From: Oscillospiraceae bacterium
GTDB taxonomy: Bacteria; Bacillota; Clostridia; Oscillospirales; Ruminococcaceae
Assembly: GCA_015067315.1 (NCBI GenBank)
Contig: SVMR01000003.1
Location: 79,737 to 143,736, forward strand
Direction: 5' to 3'
DNA: 64,000 nt
Both the position numbers and the translations under genes were made by a program. Shown here in pieces: positions 30,125-40,871 of the stretch. The notes below the pieces were generated by a model. It saw only the letters and a list, made by a program, of their open reading frames with translations. It was not told where the DNA came from and did no database searches. Position 1 is the stretch's first letter; every line of letters begins with the position of its first letter.

Positions 30125-31195
30125 TTAATTTTCTTCTCCGCGGAGTTTTTCCGCTCTGTCATGGGCGCGCAAAGGGTCAATAAGTTCATCAAGTCCGCCG
30201 TTCATAACGGAATCGATTTTATAAAGGGTAAGACCGATTCTGTGGTCGGTGACCCTTCCCTGGGGGAAGTTATAGGTGCGGATCCTTTCGCTTCTGTCGC
30301 CGCTTCCAACCTGGGCTTTTCTGTCGGCGGCGCGGCTTTCGTCCGCGGCGCGCTGTTTTTGTTCATAAAGGCGGCTTCGGAGAACCTTCATCGCCTTATC
30401 CTTGTTTTTATACTGGCTTCGTTCGTCCTGGCATTCAACCACCATTCCGGTGGGAAGGTGGGTTATACGGATGGCGGAGCTTGTTTTGTTGATATGCTGT
30501 CCGCCGGCGCCGCTTGAACGGAAGGTATCTATTTTAAGGTCGTTGGGGTCAATTTCGATTTCGACGTTTTCCGCTTCCGGAAGAACCGCAACGGTTACCG
30601 CGGAAGTCTGGATCTTCCCTTGGGAATCCGTTACCGGAACACGCTGGACCCGGTGGGTTCCGCTTTCAAAACGGAATCTTCCGAAAACCCCTTCGCCCTC
30701 AACGGAATATGAAATTTCCTTATATCCGCCGAGTTCCGTTTCGTTCGCGTAGATAACTTCGGTTTTCCAGCCTTTTGAATCCGCATACATGGAATACATC
30801 CGGTAAAGATCGGAAGCAAAAAGCGCCGCTTCCTCGCCGCCGGTTCCGCTTCGGATTTCCATAATTACGGAACGGTCCTCATCCGGATCCTTCGGAAGAA
30901 GAAGGATTTTAAGCTCCTCAAAGCAGGCTTCCATAAGGTTTTTGCTTTCCTCAAGCTGTTCCTTCGCCATATCGCGCAGTTCCTTATCCGTTTCTTCGGA
31001 AAGAATCGCTTCCGCTTCCTCAAAATGCGCTTTTGCGGATTTATATTCCTTATATTTAAGGGCAAGGGGTTCCAGCTCCCTTTGCTCCTTCAAAAGTTTT
31101 GTATAAAGTTCGTTGTCGTTTGTAACTTCCGGTTCATAAAGCCGAAGTCCCGCCTGGCGCCAGCGTCTTTCAATATCCTCGAGTTTATCGAACAT
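30125..31195 (-). CDS. prfA: Peptide chain release factor 1
   Basis: [25 protein letters not shown]; domain order of RF1. Confidence 0.97.
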   Translation of the reverse strand: MFDKLEDIERRWRQAGLRLYEPEVTNDNELYTKLLKEQRELEPLALKYKEYKSAKAHFEEAEAILSEETDKELRDMAKEQLEESKNLMEACFEELKILLLPKDPDEDRSVIMEIRSGTGGEEAALFASDLYRMYSMYADSKGWKTEVIYANETELGGYKEISYSVEGEGVFGRFRFESGTHRVQRVPVTDSQGKIQTSAVTVAVLPEAENVEIEIDPNDLKIDTFRSSGAGGQHINKTSSAIRITHLPTGMVVECQDERSQYKNKDKAMKVLRSRLYEQKQRAADESRAADRKAQVGSGDRSERIRTYNFPQGRVTDHRIGLTLYKIDSVMNGGLDELIDPLRAHDRAEKLRGEEN

Positions 31196-31379
31196 CGGCT
31201 TCCTCCCGGATAATCTGCTTTATGTTTTTTTCGGCCTTGCTTCGGGGAACCTCAACTTCGTGACCGCATTTTTCGCACCGGAGCTTAAAATCCATTCCGG
31301 AGCGCAGAACAACAAACCTTGCGCCGCCGCAGGGATGGTTTTTCTTCATCAAAAGTATATCGCCGATTTTTACGTCCAT
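31185..31379 (-). CDS. DUF951-family protein
   Basis: [47 protein letters not shown]. Confidence 0.9.
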   Translation of the reverse strand: MDVKIGDILLMKKNHPCGGARFVVLRSGMDFKLRCEKCGHEVEVPRSKAEKNIKQIIREEADVR

Positions 31380-31642
31380 ATAACTTGCTCCTTTCCGGAT
31401 AATATTTTCCTAATTTATTAATATAACATAATAAAGCGATTTTTGCAAGAAAACGTGTTTTCCGTTATAAAATTGCGTAAATCAAAAAATATTTTTCAAT
31501 TAACAGGCTTTTCCATGTTCAAAAAGCGTACACTTTATGTTATAATGTTTATGTGTCACCTTCCGGCACTTTTTAATAAACAATCGGTTCCGAAAGACTC
31601 CAAACAAAGGAACCGTCAGAATATAAAAAGGGGGAAAAAGGT

Positions 31643-33916
31643 ATGAATTTTACTGAGAACGCAAAAACCGTTCTTGAACGAAGATATCTTGCGAAAGAAA
31701 ACGGCAAGGTTGTTGAAACCATTGAGGAACTCTTCACAAGAGTCGCTTCCACTGTTGCGGGTGCGGATGCGGCTTACGGAAAAACCGAAGAGGAAATCAA
31801 AAACACAGAAAAAGAATTCTATGATATGATGACAAACTGCGAGTTTATGCCCAACTCGCCCACCCTTATGAATGCGGGACGCCCTCTTGGCCAGCTTTCC
31901 GCCTGCTTTGTTCTTCCTGTTGAAGACAGCATGGTCGGAATTTTCGATACCGTAAAATATGCGGCTCTTGTTCATCAGTCCGGCGGCGGCACCGGTTTTT
32001 CCTTCTCCCGCCTTCGTCCGGAAGGCTCAATCGTTAAATCTACCGGCGGAACTTCTTCCGGCCCGGTAAGTTTTATGAAAGTTTTCAACGCCGCAACCGA
32101 AGCGGTTAAACAGGGCGGAACCCGCCGCGGCGCAAATATGGGTATGCTCCGTATCGACCATCCTGACATTCTTAAATTCATCGACTGCAAGGCAAACAAC
32201 AACGAGATCAACAACTTCAACATCTCCGTTGCAATCACCGACAAATTCATGGAAGCCGTTGAAAACGGAACGGAATATGAACTTGTTGCTCCCCATAACG
32301 GCGAAGTTGCCGGAACTCTTGACGCAAGGGAAGTTTTTGAAAAAATCGTTGATGCGGCATGGCGCAACGGCGAACCGGGAATCGTTTTTATCGACGAGAT
32401 GAACCGCTATAACCCCACCCCCGCTCTCGGCGAAATTGAAAGCACCAACCCCTGCGGCGAACAGCCCCTTCTTCCCTATGAAGCATGCAACCTCGGTTCC
32501 ATCGACCTCGGCCGCTGTGTAATCGAAGAAGACGGAATCCTTTCCATCGATTACGACAAAATCACCGAAATCGTACATAAAGCAGTTCATTTCCTCGACA
32601 ACGTAATCGACGTCAACCACTATCCCCTTCCCGCAATTGACGAAATGACCAGAAAGACCAGAAAAATCGGTCTTGGCATAATGGGCTTTGCGGATCTTCT
32701 TCTTAAACTCGGCGTTCCCTATAATTCCGTCGAGGCAGAAAGAGTTGCGGAAGAAGTTATGAGCCTTATCCAGAGCGAAGGAACAAAGGCTTCCATCGAA
32801 CTTGCCCTTGAACGCGGAACTTTCCCCGCATGGGAAGATTCCATCTTCGCGGACAGATATGAAATCCGCAACGCAACCATCACCACCATTGCTCCCACCG
32901 GCACCATTTCCATTATTGCGGATGCTTCCGGCGGCTGTGAACCTCTTTTTGCGTACGCTTTCACCAAGAACGTAATGGACGGCGACAAGCTCCTCGTTTG
33001 CAACGACCTTCTTGTTGAAAAACTTAAAGAACGCGGAATTTATACCGAAGAACTTATCCAGCGCATTGCCGACGAAGGCACCCTTGCCCATATTGAGGAA
33101 ATTCCCGAAGATATCAGAAGAGTTTTCGTCTGTGCTCACGATATCACCCCGGAATGGCATATCAGAATCCAGGCGGCATTCCAGAGATATACCGACAACG
33201 CCGTTTCCAAAACCATCAACTTCCCCAACAGCGCAACCCGCGAAGAAGTTAAGGAAGCTTATGTTCTTGCATATAAACTCGGATGCAAAGGCACCACCGT
33301 TTACCGCGACGGAAGCCGCGACAGCCAGGTTCTTACCATCGGAACCCAGAAAAAAGAGGAAGAGGCAAAACCCGAAGTTCCCGCAATGAATACCATTGTT
33401 CCGAGACCCAGACCCACCCTCACCTGGGGCGCAACCGAAAAGATGAAGATAGGCTGCGGAAGCCTTTTCATCACCGTTAACCGCGACGAACACGGAATCT
33501 GCGAAGTTTTCACAAGCACCGGAAAAGGCGGCGGCTGTCCTTCCCAAAGCGAAGCAACCGCAAGACTTGTTTCAATCGCTCTCCGCGCGGGAATCAGCCA
33601 GGACGAAATTCTTTCCCAGCTTAAAGGAATCCGCTGCCCCAGCACAGTCCGCCAGCCGGGTCTTAAATGCACTTCCTGCCCGGACGCCATTGCAAGAACC
33701 ATCATCAAGATGAGCAAAATGCTCGGCACTAACGGTTTTACTTCCGAACCGGAGGAGGAACCCGCGCCAAAAAAAGCTGAGGGCGCAGTTTCTGCGCCGG
33801 CAAACAAACCTGTTCTCGGAAAAGACGACAAACTCCATTGCCCCGAATGCGGAAAACTTCTTCGCCATGAAGGCGGCTGCACAATCTGCGACTGCGGATT
33901 TTCCCATTGCGGCTAA
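31643..33916 (+). CDS. nrdJ: Adenosylcobalamin-dependent (class II) ribonucleoside-diphosphate reductase
   Basis: CFVLPVEDSM, HQSGGGTGFSFSRLRPEGS, STNPCGEQPLLPYEACNLGSI; C-terminal zinc-finger-like Cys motifs. Confidence 0.95.
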   Translation: MNFTENAKTVLERRYLAKENGKVVETIEELFTRVASTVAGADAAYGKTEEEIKNTEKEFYDMMTNCEFMPNSPTLMNAGRPLGQLSACFVLPVEDSMVGIFDTVKYAALVHQSGGGTGFSFSRLRPEGSIVKSTGGTSSGPVSFMKVFNAATEAVKQGGTRRGANMGMLRIDHPDILKFIDCKANNNEINNFNISVAITDKFMEAVENGTEYELVAPHNGEVAGTLDAREVFEKIVDAAWRNGEPGIVFIDEMNRYNPTPALGEIESTNPCGEQPLLPYEACNLGSIDLGRCVIEEDGILSIDYDKITEIVHKAVHFLDNVIDVNHYPLPAIDEMTRKTRKIGLGIMGFADLLLKLGVPYNSVEAERVAEEVMSLIQSEGTKASIELALERGTFPAWEDSIFADRYEIRNATITTIAPTGTISIIADASGGCEPLFAYAFTKNVMDGDKLLVCNDLLVEKLKERGIYTEELIQRIADEGTLAHIEEIPEDIRRVFVCAHDITPEWHIRIQAAFQRYTDNAVSKTINFPNSATREEVKEAYVLAYKLGCKGTTVYRDGSRDSQVLTIGTQKKEEEAKPEVPAMNTIVPRPRPTLTWGATEKMKIGCGSLFITVNRDEHGICEVFTSTGKGGGCPSQSEATARLVSIALRAGISQDEILSQLKGIRCPSTVRQPGLKCTSCPDAIARTIIKMSKMLGTNGFTSEPEEEPAPKKAEGAVSAPANKPVLGKDDKLHCPECGKLLRHEGGCTICDCGFSHCG

Positions 33917-33957
33917 GTGAATAAAAACGAAAGTAGCCCGGAATTCCGGGTGTCATA

Positions 33958-34003
33958 AAACAGTTTCAGTCCCGGCACGTTGTCTGTCGGGACTGTTTTT
34001 TTA
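33958..34003 (+). terminator. Intrinsic terminator of nrdJ
   Basis: CAGTcccg...cgggACTG stem followed by T7. Confidence 0.75.
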
Positions 34004-34024
34004 TATGTTTTGCCGCATATTCTT

Positions 34025-34120
34025 GCCTCTCCCTATGGGAGAGGTGCCCCGAAGGGGCGGATAGGGCTAAAACCCTCTCAGTCACGCGGATTGCGCGCCA
34101 GCTCTCCCAAGGAGAGAGCC
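34025..34120. repeat. Dispersed intergenic palindromic repeat
   Basis: CTCTCCCTATGGGAGAGGTGCCCCGAAGGGGC...CAGTCACGC...CTCTCCCAAGGAGAGAGCC. Confidence 0.75.
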
Positions 34121-34278
34121 AAGGGCGCTGCCGTGCCGACGCAGGAAACAAAAAACGAAAGGCATCTTTCGGGGTGTCTTTTGTCTTTGCAATTAAATAT
34201 GTGTAATATATATTACATATTTAACTGTTTATTTTATTCTTGACAAACACAATTTAAGATGTTATCATACTATAACAT

Positions 34279-34405
34279 AAGGGAGTAGTTGGCGCGCCGC
34301 AATTTGTTCGGGGCGTTATGTTATTCGTCATCACGCCCAAAAGGCCGGATAATGTATTAAACAACAAGACTTTTTATTACAACTTGCCGTAATGAAAGGC
34401 CTTGT
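34279..34405 (+). promoter_or_regulatory. Candidate yybP-ykoY (Mn2+) riboswitch
   Basis: AAGGGAGTAG start, TTCGTCATCACG internal segment, terminal AAAGGCCTTG then T-rich tail; directly upstream of an antiporter gene. Confidence 0.7.
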
Positions 34406-34449
34406 ATTTTTTTGCCTTCGTTACGGAAAACGGAGGTTTTTTTATATTA

Positions 34450-35366
34450 TGATGTACATTCTTCTTATCATCGGCTTTATTTTGCTTATTAAGGGAGCAG
34501 ATTTCTTTGTTGAAGGCGCTTCTTCCGTCGCAAAGCTCCTTAAAGTTCCCTCGGTTATAATCGGTCTTACGATTGTTGCAATGGGAACCAGCGCGCCGGA
34601 AGCCGCAGTCAGCATTTCCGCAGGTATTGCCGGAAGCAGCGACATTGCTCTCAGCAACGTAATCGGTTCCAACATTTTCAACCTTTTAATTGTTGTTGGC
34701 GTTTCCGCAATAATCTGCCCCATGGCAACCGAAAAAGTTATTATGCAGCGCGATATCTGGTGGAGCCTTGGCGCGTCGGTTGCGGTTCTTGTTATGATGC
34801 TTGATATGAAAGTTTCAACAATCGAAGGTATTCTTCTTCTTGCGGCAATGATTGCCTATATCTCCGTTCTTATCCGCGCCGCAAAGAAAAACCGCAGCGA
34901 AGGCGAAGAAGTAAAAGCCCTTTCCCCCATTAAAAGCGTTCTTTTTATAATCGGCGGACTTGCCGCAATTGTAATCGGCGGCGACCTTGTTGTTGATTCC
35001 GCCTGCGATATTGCCGCCGCCTTCGGCATGAGCGAAGCTCTTATCGGTCTTACAATCGTTGCGATGGGAACTTCCCTTCCGGAACTTGTAACTTCCGTTG
35101 TTGCCGCAGGAAAAGGCGAAAGCGGTCTTGCTCTCGGAAACGTAATCGGTTCCAACATCTTCAACCTTCTTTTCATCCTCGGTTCCGCTTCCGCCCTTAC
35201 AAGCATCAACGTCGCTTCCGAACTCTTTATTGACACCGCAATTCTCATCGGCGTAACCCTTATGATGTATTTTCTTTGCCGTTCAAAGGAAAAAACAAGC
35301 CGCCCCGAAGGCATTGTCTGCGTTCTTGCCTATGCGGCATATATGGCATATATTATTTTAAGATAA
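34450..35366 (+). CDS. Calcium/sodium antiporter family protein (CaxA/YrbG-like)
   Basis: Two alpha repeats: GLTIVAMGTSAPEAAVS...NVIGSNIFNLL and GLTIVAMGTSLPELVTS...NVIGSNIFNLL; SD GGAGG; start 34450 rather than 34392. Confidence 0.93.
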
Positions 35367-35378
35367 GCGGAGAATTTT

Positions 35379-35648
35379 ATGGAAAAATACAAAGTTTTTT
35401 ATGACGAAGTATTGATCGGAAAACTTTTTATAAACGACGAATATAAATATTGCTATGAACCGGTTTATGAAGGGGTCGAAAAGGTTAAAGATACCGCCTG
35501 CCTTCTTCAGGTTATGGAAAAGGGCACTTTCGGGAAATTCAGCGACCCGATTCCGTTTTTTCAGGAACGGATCCGCTATATGAAACTTTGGAAACTCGGA
35601 ATTATCAATTACCAGACCGATAAATTTGTTATCAAAAGAATTGAATAA
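35379..35648 (+). CDS. Hypothetical protein
   Basis: 89-aa ORF just downstream of the antiporter; terminator follows. Confidence 0.65.
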   Translation: MEKYKVFYDEVLIGKLFINDEYKYCYEPVYEGVEKVKDTACLLQVMEKGTFGKFSDPIPFFQERIRYMKLWKLGIINYQTDKFVIKRIE

Positions 35649-35695
35649 TAAAAAAAGACGCCTCACAGTTTTAACGCTGTGAGGTGTTTTTTTGC
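35649..35695 (+). terminator. Intrinsic terminator
   Basis: GCCTCACAG TTTTAACG CTGTGAGG followed by T-run. Confidence 0.85.
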
Positions 35696-35748
35696 CTTTC
35701 TTTCAAAAAAAGGCTTCCTTGCGCAAAGAAGATTCCTCCAAGCATAAA

Positions 35749-35950
35749 GTAGGGAACGTCGTTCCCGACGTTCCGCAAAAAGGATTCCCGGAGGGCAGGC
35801 TCCCTTGTGCAAAGGGAGCTGTCAGCGAAGCTGACTGAGGGATTGTAACCCTGTCCAATTTAAAACAGCAGGTAATTTATACAGAATCCCCCAGTCACGC
35901 ACCCGTTCTTAAAGGCGTGACAGCCCCCTTTAGGCAAGGGGGCCTTTTTC
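35749..35950. repeat. Composite dispersed repeat cluster
   Basis: GTAGGGAACGTCG... palindrome, GGAGGGCAGGCTCCCT...GACTGAGGGATTG, and inverted CCCCCAGTCACGC...CAAGGGGGCC. Confidence 0.8.
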
Positions 35951-36143
35951 GGAACCGCCCTTCCGACACCTGCTGCGACACCTCCCCTGATAGGAGATGC
36001 TGAAAAAAATCCCCTTGTTTTTTACCGAAGAGGCAAAATAAATTGCCGCTTGCCTTCAATTAAAAACCGATAACGCAAACGCCCCCGTTTTTCAAAAACA
36101 AAATGATAAAATGATATCGCAAACAATTATTGCGGAGGTAAAT

Positions 36144-36875
36144 ATGGAAGCAATAAAAACATTAAACCTTACAAAAAAATACGGCAAACTTGCGGCTGTT
36201 GATAATCTTGATCTTTCCATTGAAAAAGGCGAGCTTTTTTCGCTCCTCGGAACAAACGGCGCAGGAAAAACAACGACGATAAAAATGCTTTCCTGCCTTA
36301 CAAAACCGACATCCGGCGATGCTTTTGCCGAAGGATACAGCATAACAAAAAACGCCCTTGAAGTCAAAAGCATAATCGGAGTTTCGCCCCAGGAAACCGC
36401 AGTCGCGCCAAATCTTACCGTTAAAGAAAACCTTGAACTCATCTGCGGAATCCACGGTTTTTCAAAAGAAAAAAGCGCCCTTAAAACCGAAGAACTTTCG
36501 GCGCAGTTCGGTCTTTCGGAAGTTCTCGGAAAAAAAGCGGGAAAACTTTCCGGCGGAATGCAAAGAAGGCTCAGCATAGCCATGGCGCTTATAAGCGAAC
36601 CTTCGGTTTTGTTCCTTGATGAACCGACCCTTGGGATTGACGTTATTGCAAGAAGCGAACTTTGGGATATGATACGTTCCCTCAAAGGCAAAGTTACCGT
36701 GATACTTACAACGCATTATATGGAGGAGGCGGAAGCTCTTTCCGACAGAATCGGGATTATGAAAGGTGGAAAGCTTCTTGCCGTCGGAACGGCTTCCGGA
36801 TTCATCGAAAAAACTTCCGCAGAAAATTTTGAAAAAGCCTTTATCAGAATAGTGAAGGAGGAAACTTCGGTATGA
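36144..36875 (+). CDS. ABC transporter ATP-binding protein
   Basis: GTNGAGKTTTIKML, LSGGMQRRLSIAMAL, SD GCGGAGG. Confidence 0.95.
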   Translation: MEAIKTLNLTKKYGKLAAVDNLDLSIEKGELFSLLGTNGAGKTTTIKMLSCLTKPTSGDAFAEGYSITKNALEVKSIIGVSPQETAVAPNLTVKENLELICGIHGFSKEKSALKTEELSAQFGLSEVLGKKAGKLSGGMQRRLSIAMALISEPSVLFLDEPTLGIDVIARSELWDMIRSLKGKVTVILTTHYMEEAEALSDRIGIMKGGKLLAVGTASGFIEKTSAENFEKAFIRIVKEETSV

Positions 36876-37597
36876 TCACTTTTGCAAAAAGATGCGGAAA
36901 AGAAATTTTGCGCGATCCGCTCAACATCCTTTTCGGAATCGGTTTTCCGCTTGTTCTGCTCTTGCTTTTAAGCGCGATTCAGGCGAACATTCCCGCTCCG
37001 CTTTTCGAAATTGAAAAACTTGCCCCGGGAATTGCCGTTTTCGGTCTTTCTTTCATGACTCTTTTTTCCGCGACATTGGTTTCAAGAGACAGGGAAAGTT
37101 CGTTTTTGCAAAGGCTTTACAGCACTCCGCTTAAACCTTCGGATTTCATCATCGGATATATGCTTCCGCTTTTGCCCATCGCACTTATGCAAAGCGCGCT
37201 TTGTTTTGCCGCGGCGGCAATTCTCGGTCTTCCGGTAAACATAAATATTCTTTACGCGCTTTTGCTGATGATTCCGACTGCGTTTTTCTATATCTCCCTC
37301 GGTCTTCTCTGCGGTTCGGTGCTTGGGGTAAAACAGGTTGGCGGAATCTGCGGCGCCCTTTTGACAAATCTTTCCGCCTGGCTTTCGGGAATCTGGTTCG
37401 ACCTTGAACTTGTTGGCGGTTTATTCAAAAAAATCGCCGGTATTCTTCCGTTTTTCCATGCCGTCGAAATCGAAAAATCCGCCATAAGCGGAAGTTTTTC
37501 CGGCTTTTTCGGTCATTTTGCTTTTGTTTCCGCCTATGCGGCAATCACAGCCCTCTGCGCGGTTTTCCTTTTTCTAAAACAGATGAAAAATCAGTAA
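36872..37597 (+). CDS. ABC-2 type transporter permease
   Basis: ATGA overlap with ATPase gene; ABC-2 membrane topology (LVSRDRESSFLQRLYSTPLKPSDFIIGY). Confidence 0.92.
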   Translation: MITFAKRCGKEILRDPLNILFGIGFPLVLLLLLSAIQANIPAPLFEIEKLAPGIAVFGLSFMTLFSATLVSRDRESSFLQRLYSTPLKPSDFIIGYMLPLLPIALMQSALCFAAAAILGLPVNINILYALLLMIPTAFFYISLGLLCGSVLGVKQVGGICGALLTNLSAWLSGIWFDLELVGGLFKKIAGILPFFHAVEIEKSAISGSFSGFFGHFAFVSAYAAITALCAVFLFLKQMKNQ

Positions 37598-37605
37598 AAC
37601 AAAAA

Positions 37606-37930
37606 AGGCCCCCTTGCCTAAAGTGGGCTGTCACGCATTTTAGAATAGGTGCGTGACTGGGGGATTCTGTTCAGCCGCCCCTATCAGGGGAGGTGGATTT
37701 TTCGGCGGCTTACCGACGAAAAAGACGGAAGGGTGGAAACGTTTTTTTGCATTTTTTCGGCGGGCGAATAGGTCCCCTTGTCAAAGGGGGCTGGATTTTT
37801 TAACTGCGTGCGGTTAAAAAAGACTGGGGGATTCTGTATGGATTACCAGGCTGTTTTAAATTGGACGGGGGTTGCGGAACGTCGGGGACGACGTTCCCTA
37901 CGGTAATGCGGAGAGGTTTATTGAAACAAG
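37606..37930. repeat. Composite dispersed repeat cluster
   Basis: GGCCCCCTTGCCTAAAG...GTGACTGGGGGATTCTG, GGTCCCCTTG...GACTGGGGGATTCTGTAT, inverted GCGGAACGTCGGGGACGACGTTCCCTAC. Confidence 0.8.
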
Positions 37931-37972
37931 GCAAAAAAAACGGCGGGAATTTTCCTGCCGTTTTTGTTATAT

Positions 37973-39724
37973 TTAACTTTCCGCCATCATCTGGAGGTTA
38001 TAATAAACTCCTTTTTTCGCCATGAGTTCGTCGTGGCTGCCCTGTTCAACAAATCCTTCGTCGTTGAGCACGATGATTGTTTTTGCGTTGCGGATGGTGC
38101 TCAGACGGTGAGCAATGGTGAAAACGGTTCTTCCTTCGGAAAGGCGTTCGAGGCTTTTTTGAACCATTCTTTCGCTTTCGTTGTCAAGAGCGGAAGTCGC
38201 TTCGTCAAGAATGAGCACGGAAGGATTTTTAAGGAAAACCCTCGCGATGGAAATTCTCTGTTTCTGTCCGCCGGAAAGTTTAACTCCGCGTTCGCCGACG
38301 TAGGTATCGTATCCGTCCTCAAGTGCGGAGATGAATTCATGGGCGCCCGCAAGTTTTGCGGCTTCAATAACCTCTTCCCTTGTTGCGTCCGGTTTTCCGT
38401 AAAGAATGTTTTCATAAATGCTTCCGCTGAAAAGATAAACGTCCTGCTGAACAACGCCGATGTTGTTGCGGAGGCTTGAAAGAGTTATGCTGCGGATATC
38501 CCTTCCGTCAAGAAGGATTCTTCCTTCGGAAACGTCATAGAATCTCGGAATAAGGTTCGAAAGGGTTGTTTTTCCGCCGCCGGAAGGACCGACCAAAGCG
38601 ATGTTGTCGCCGGGATTCACATGGAGATTTATTCCGGAAAGGACTGTTTCCTCGGAATCGTTATATTTGAACGCGACGTTTTCGAGAACGATTTCGCCGG
38701 TTACGTTTTCAATGGGTTCCGCGTCCGGGGAATCGGTGATCTCCGGCTTGACGTCCATGATTTCATAAAAACGCTCGATTCCGGTGAAGCCCTGCATAAA
38801 CGTTTCGGTAAACTGGGCAAGGCGGGAAACGGTGTTGAGAAGAACTGTCGTATAAAGAAGATATGCAACGTAGTCGCCGGCGGTTATATGACCTTTCATA
38901 AGGAAAATTCCGCCCATTACAACAACGGAAATATACATGCATCCGTCAAAAAGGCGGATCACGCAATGGAGCTTTCCGAGAGCCTTATATGCCTTGCGCT
39001 TGATTGCAAGAAAAACTTCGTTGTTCTTCTTGAATTTTTCCTTTTCGATTCCTTCGTTCGCAAAGGATTGGACAACGCGGATTCCGAGAAGGCTGTCCTC
39101 AATCTGTGCGTTGATTTCGCCTATCTGGGAACGTTCGCAGTAAAAAGCGTGTTCAAGTTCCCGGCGGAGTTTAAGAACAAAATATCCGAGAATCGGAATC
39201 ATAAGGAAGATGAAAACCGTAAGCGGAACGTTCACGCTCATAAGAATTATGAAAGAAGCGGCAAATTTTACAATTCCGATAAGAATTTCTTCCGGGGCAT
39301 GGTGGGAAAATTCCGTTACGTCAAAAAGGTCTTTTGAAAGGCGGCTCATAAGCTGGCCGACCTTGTTGCTGCTGTAAAAACTGAAGCTCAGATCCTGGAG
39401 ATGGGAGAAAAAGTCCTTTCTCATATCCGCTTCAAGATGGGCGCCCATAAGGTGACCGATGTTAACCATAAAATAGTTCGCGCAGGTATCGATTACGCGG
39501 AGAAGAAGATAGATTCCGGCAATTTCAAGAATCATCTGAACGGTAAGGGAACCGATATCCTCCGTTGCGGCGTTTGTAATCGTTCTTACAATCATCGGAA
39601 GAACGATATCGCAAAGGGTCGTAAGAATTGCGCAGAAAAGATCGAGCGCAAGGGTCGGAAGATAGGGTTTGTAATAGGGCATAAAACGGCGCAGAAGACC
39701 GGTTTTTCCCAATTTCTTTTCCAT
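37973..39724 (-). CDS. ABC exporter (fused TMD-NBD)
   Basis: GPSGGGKTTLSNLIPRFYD, LSGGQKQRISIARVFLKNPSVLILDEATSALD. Confidence 0.95.
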   Translation of the reverse strand: MEKKLGKTGLLRRFMPYYKPYLPTLALDLFCAILTTLCDIVLPMIVRTITNAATEDIGSLTVQMILEIAGIYLLLRVIDTCANYFMVNIGHLMGAHLEADMRKDFFSHLQDLSFSFYSSNKVGQLMSRLSKDLFDVTEFSHHAPEEILIGIVKFAASFIILMSVNVPLTVFIFLMIPILGYFVLKLRRELEHAFYCERSQIGEINAQIEDSLLGIRVVQSFANEGIEKEKFKKNNEVFLAIKRKAYKALGKLHCVIRLFDGCMYISVVVMGGIFLMKGHITAGDYVAYLLYTTVLLNTVSRLAQFTETFMQGFTGIERFYEIMDVKPEITDSPDAEPIENVTGEIVLENVAFKYNDSEETVLSGINLHVNPGDNIALVGPSGGGKTTLSNLIPRFYDVSEGRILLDGRDIRSITLSSLRNNIGVVQQDVYLFSGSIYENILYGKPDATREEVIEAAKLAGAHEFISALEDGYDTYVGERGVKLSGGQKQRISIARVFLKNPSVLILDEATSALDNESERMVQKSLERLSEGRTVFTIAHRLSTIRNAKTIIVLNDEGFVEQGSHDELMAKKGVYYNLQMMAES

Positions 39725-39748
39725 ACTGAAAACGTCCTTTCTGATGAA

Positions 39749-40765
39749 TTATCCGTGAAGGCGGTTGTTCGCTTCGGAAACGCAGTCCCGGAGATATCCT
39801 TCGAGTCTGAAGGTTTCGCCTGTTCCGATTGCGACGCATTCTTCCGGATTTTCCGCAACTTCGCATTTAAGGTTGAATCTTTTCGCAAGATATTTATCGA
39901 GTCCGTGGAGCTTTGCACCGCCGCCGGTAAGAAGAATTCCGTTTGTCTTTACGTCGCCCGCCAGTTCCGGAGGAGTTTTTTCAAAAACTTTCTGAATCGC
40001 GGCGGCAAGCTGGTCCGCAAGGTCATAAAAAATATCCGAAAGTTCCTGCCAATGAAGAGTTGTTCTTCCGGGAAGACCTGTGAGAAGGTTTCTTCCTTTT
40101 ACCTCAAAAGTTCTGTCATCATCGAAAGACCAGCAGGTTCCGATATTCTTTTTAACTTCCTCCGCCATTTTTTCGCCGATTAAAATTCCGTGGCGAAGGC
40201 GGACATATTTGATTATTTCCTCATCAAAACGCTGTCCGGCAAGTTTTATTGAATGTTTGCATACAACGCCGGAAAGGGAAAGAAGCGCAACGTCGGAAGT
40301 TCCGCCGCCGATATCCACAATAAGCCTTCCTTCCGGCTTTGAAATATCGATTCCCGCTCCCATTGCGGCGGCAACGGGTTCTTCGATCAGGAAAACCTTT
40401 CTTGCGCCGGCGGCAAGGGCGGCATCCACAACCGCGCGCTGTTCAACGTCCGTTATAATCGACGGAACGCAGATTGCAACTCTCGGTTTAATATAGCTGT
40501 CGCCGCATACTTTTTTGAGAGCATGGTGGATTATTACGTTTGTGAAGTTGTAATCGGAAATAACTCCGCCACCCATGGGGCTCATTGCGGTTATGTAACC
40601 GGGCGTTCTTCCGACCATTTTATAGGCGTTTTCGCCAACGGCGAGAACTTCGCCGGTGTCGTTGTTCACCGCAACAATGTTCGGTTCATGGAAGACGATT
40701 CCTCTTCCGATTTCATAAACGATTATTTTTGTTGTTCCTAAATCTATTCCGATATCAGCAGGCAT
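39749..40765 (-). CDS. MreB/Mbl-family rod shape-determining actin homologue
   Basis: IGIDLGTTKIIVYEIGRGIVFHEPNIVAV, VDIGGGTSDVALLSLSGVV, GILLTGGGAKLHGLD. Confidence 0.93.
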   Translation of the reverse strand: MPADIGIDLGTTKIIVYEIGRGIVFHEPNIVAVNNDTGEVLAVGENAYKMVGRTPGYITAMSPMGGGVISDYNFTNVIIHHALKKVCGDSYIKPRVAICVPSIITDVEQRAVVDAALAAGARKVFLIEEPVAAAMGAGIDISKPEGRLIVDIGGGTSDVALLSLSGVVCKHSIKLAGQRFDEEIIKYVRLRHGILIGEKMAEEVKKNIGTCWSFDDDRTFEVKGRNLLTGLPGRTTLHWQELSDIFYDLADQLAAAIQKVFEKTPPELAGDVKTNGILLTGGGAKLHGLDKYLAKRFNLKCEVAENPEECVAIGTGETFRLEGYLRDCVSEANNRLHG

Positions 40766-40871
40766 TTTTATCCTCCGAATACTAATAATTTTATATAATA
40801 TTATAATTATAAAGCCAAATGAAAAAATTATCAATAGAGCAAATATTAAAATTACGTTATATTGCGCGATT

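Noticed and set aside
28765-30183. 472-aa plus-strand ORF across coaE and the Sua5/YwlC gene
   Set aside because: Antisense to two conserved genes; Phe/Arg/Cys-rich artefact
31380-31642. Possible cobalamin riboswitch upstream of nrdJ
   Set aside because: No B12-box-like segment recognised; only a short CGGTTCC...GGAACCG hairpin before the SD
32027-33547. 506-aa ORF antisense to nrdJ
   Set aside because: Mirror of a highly conserved gene; composition not protein-like
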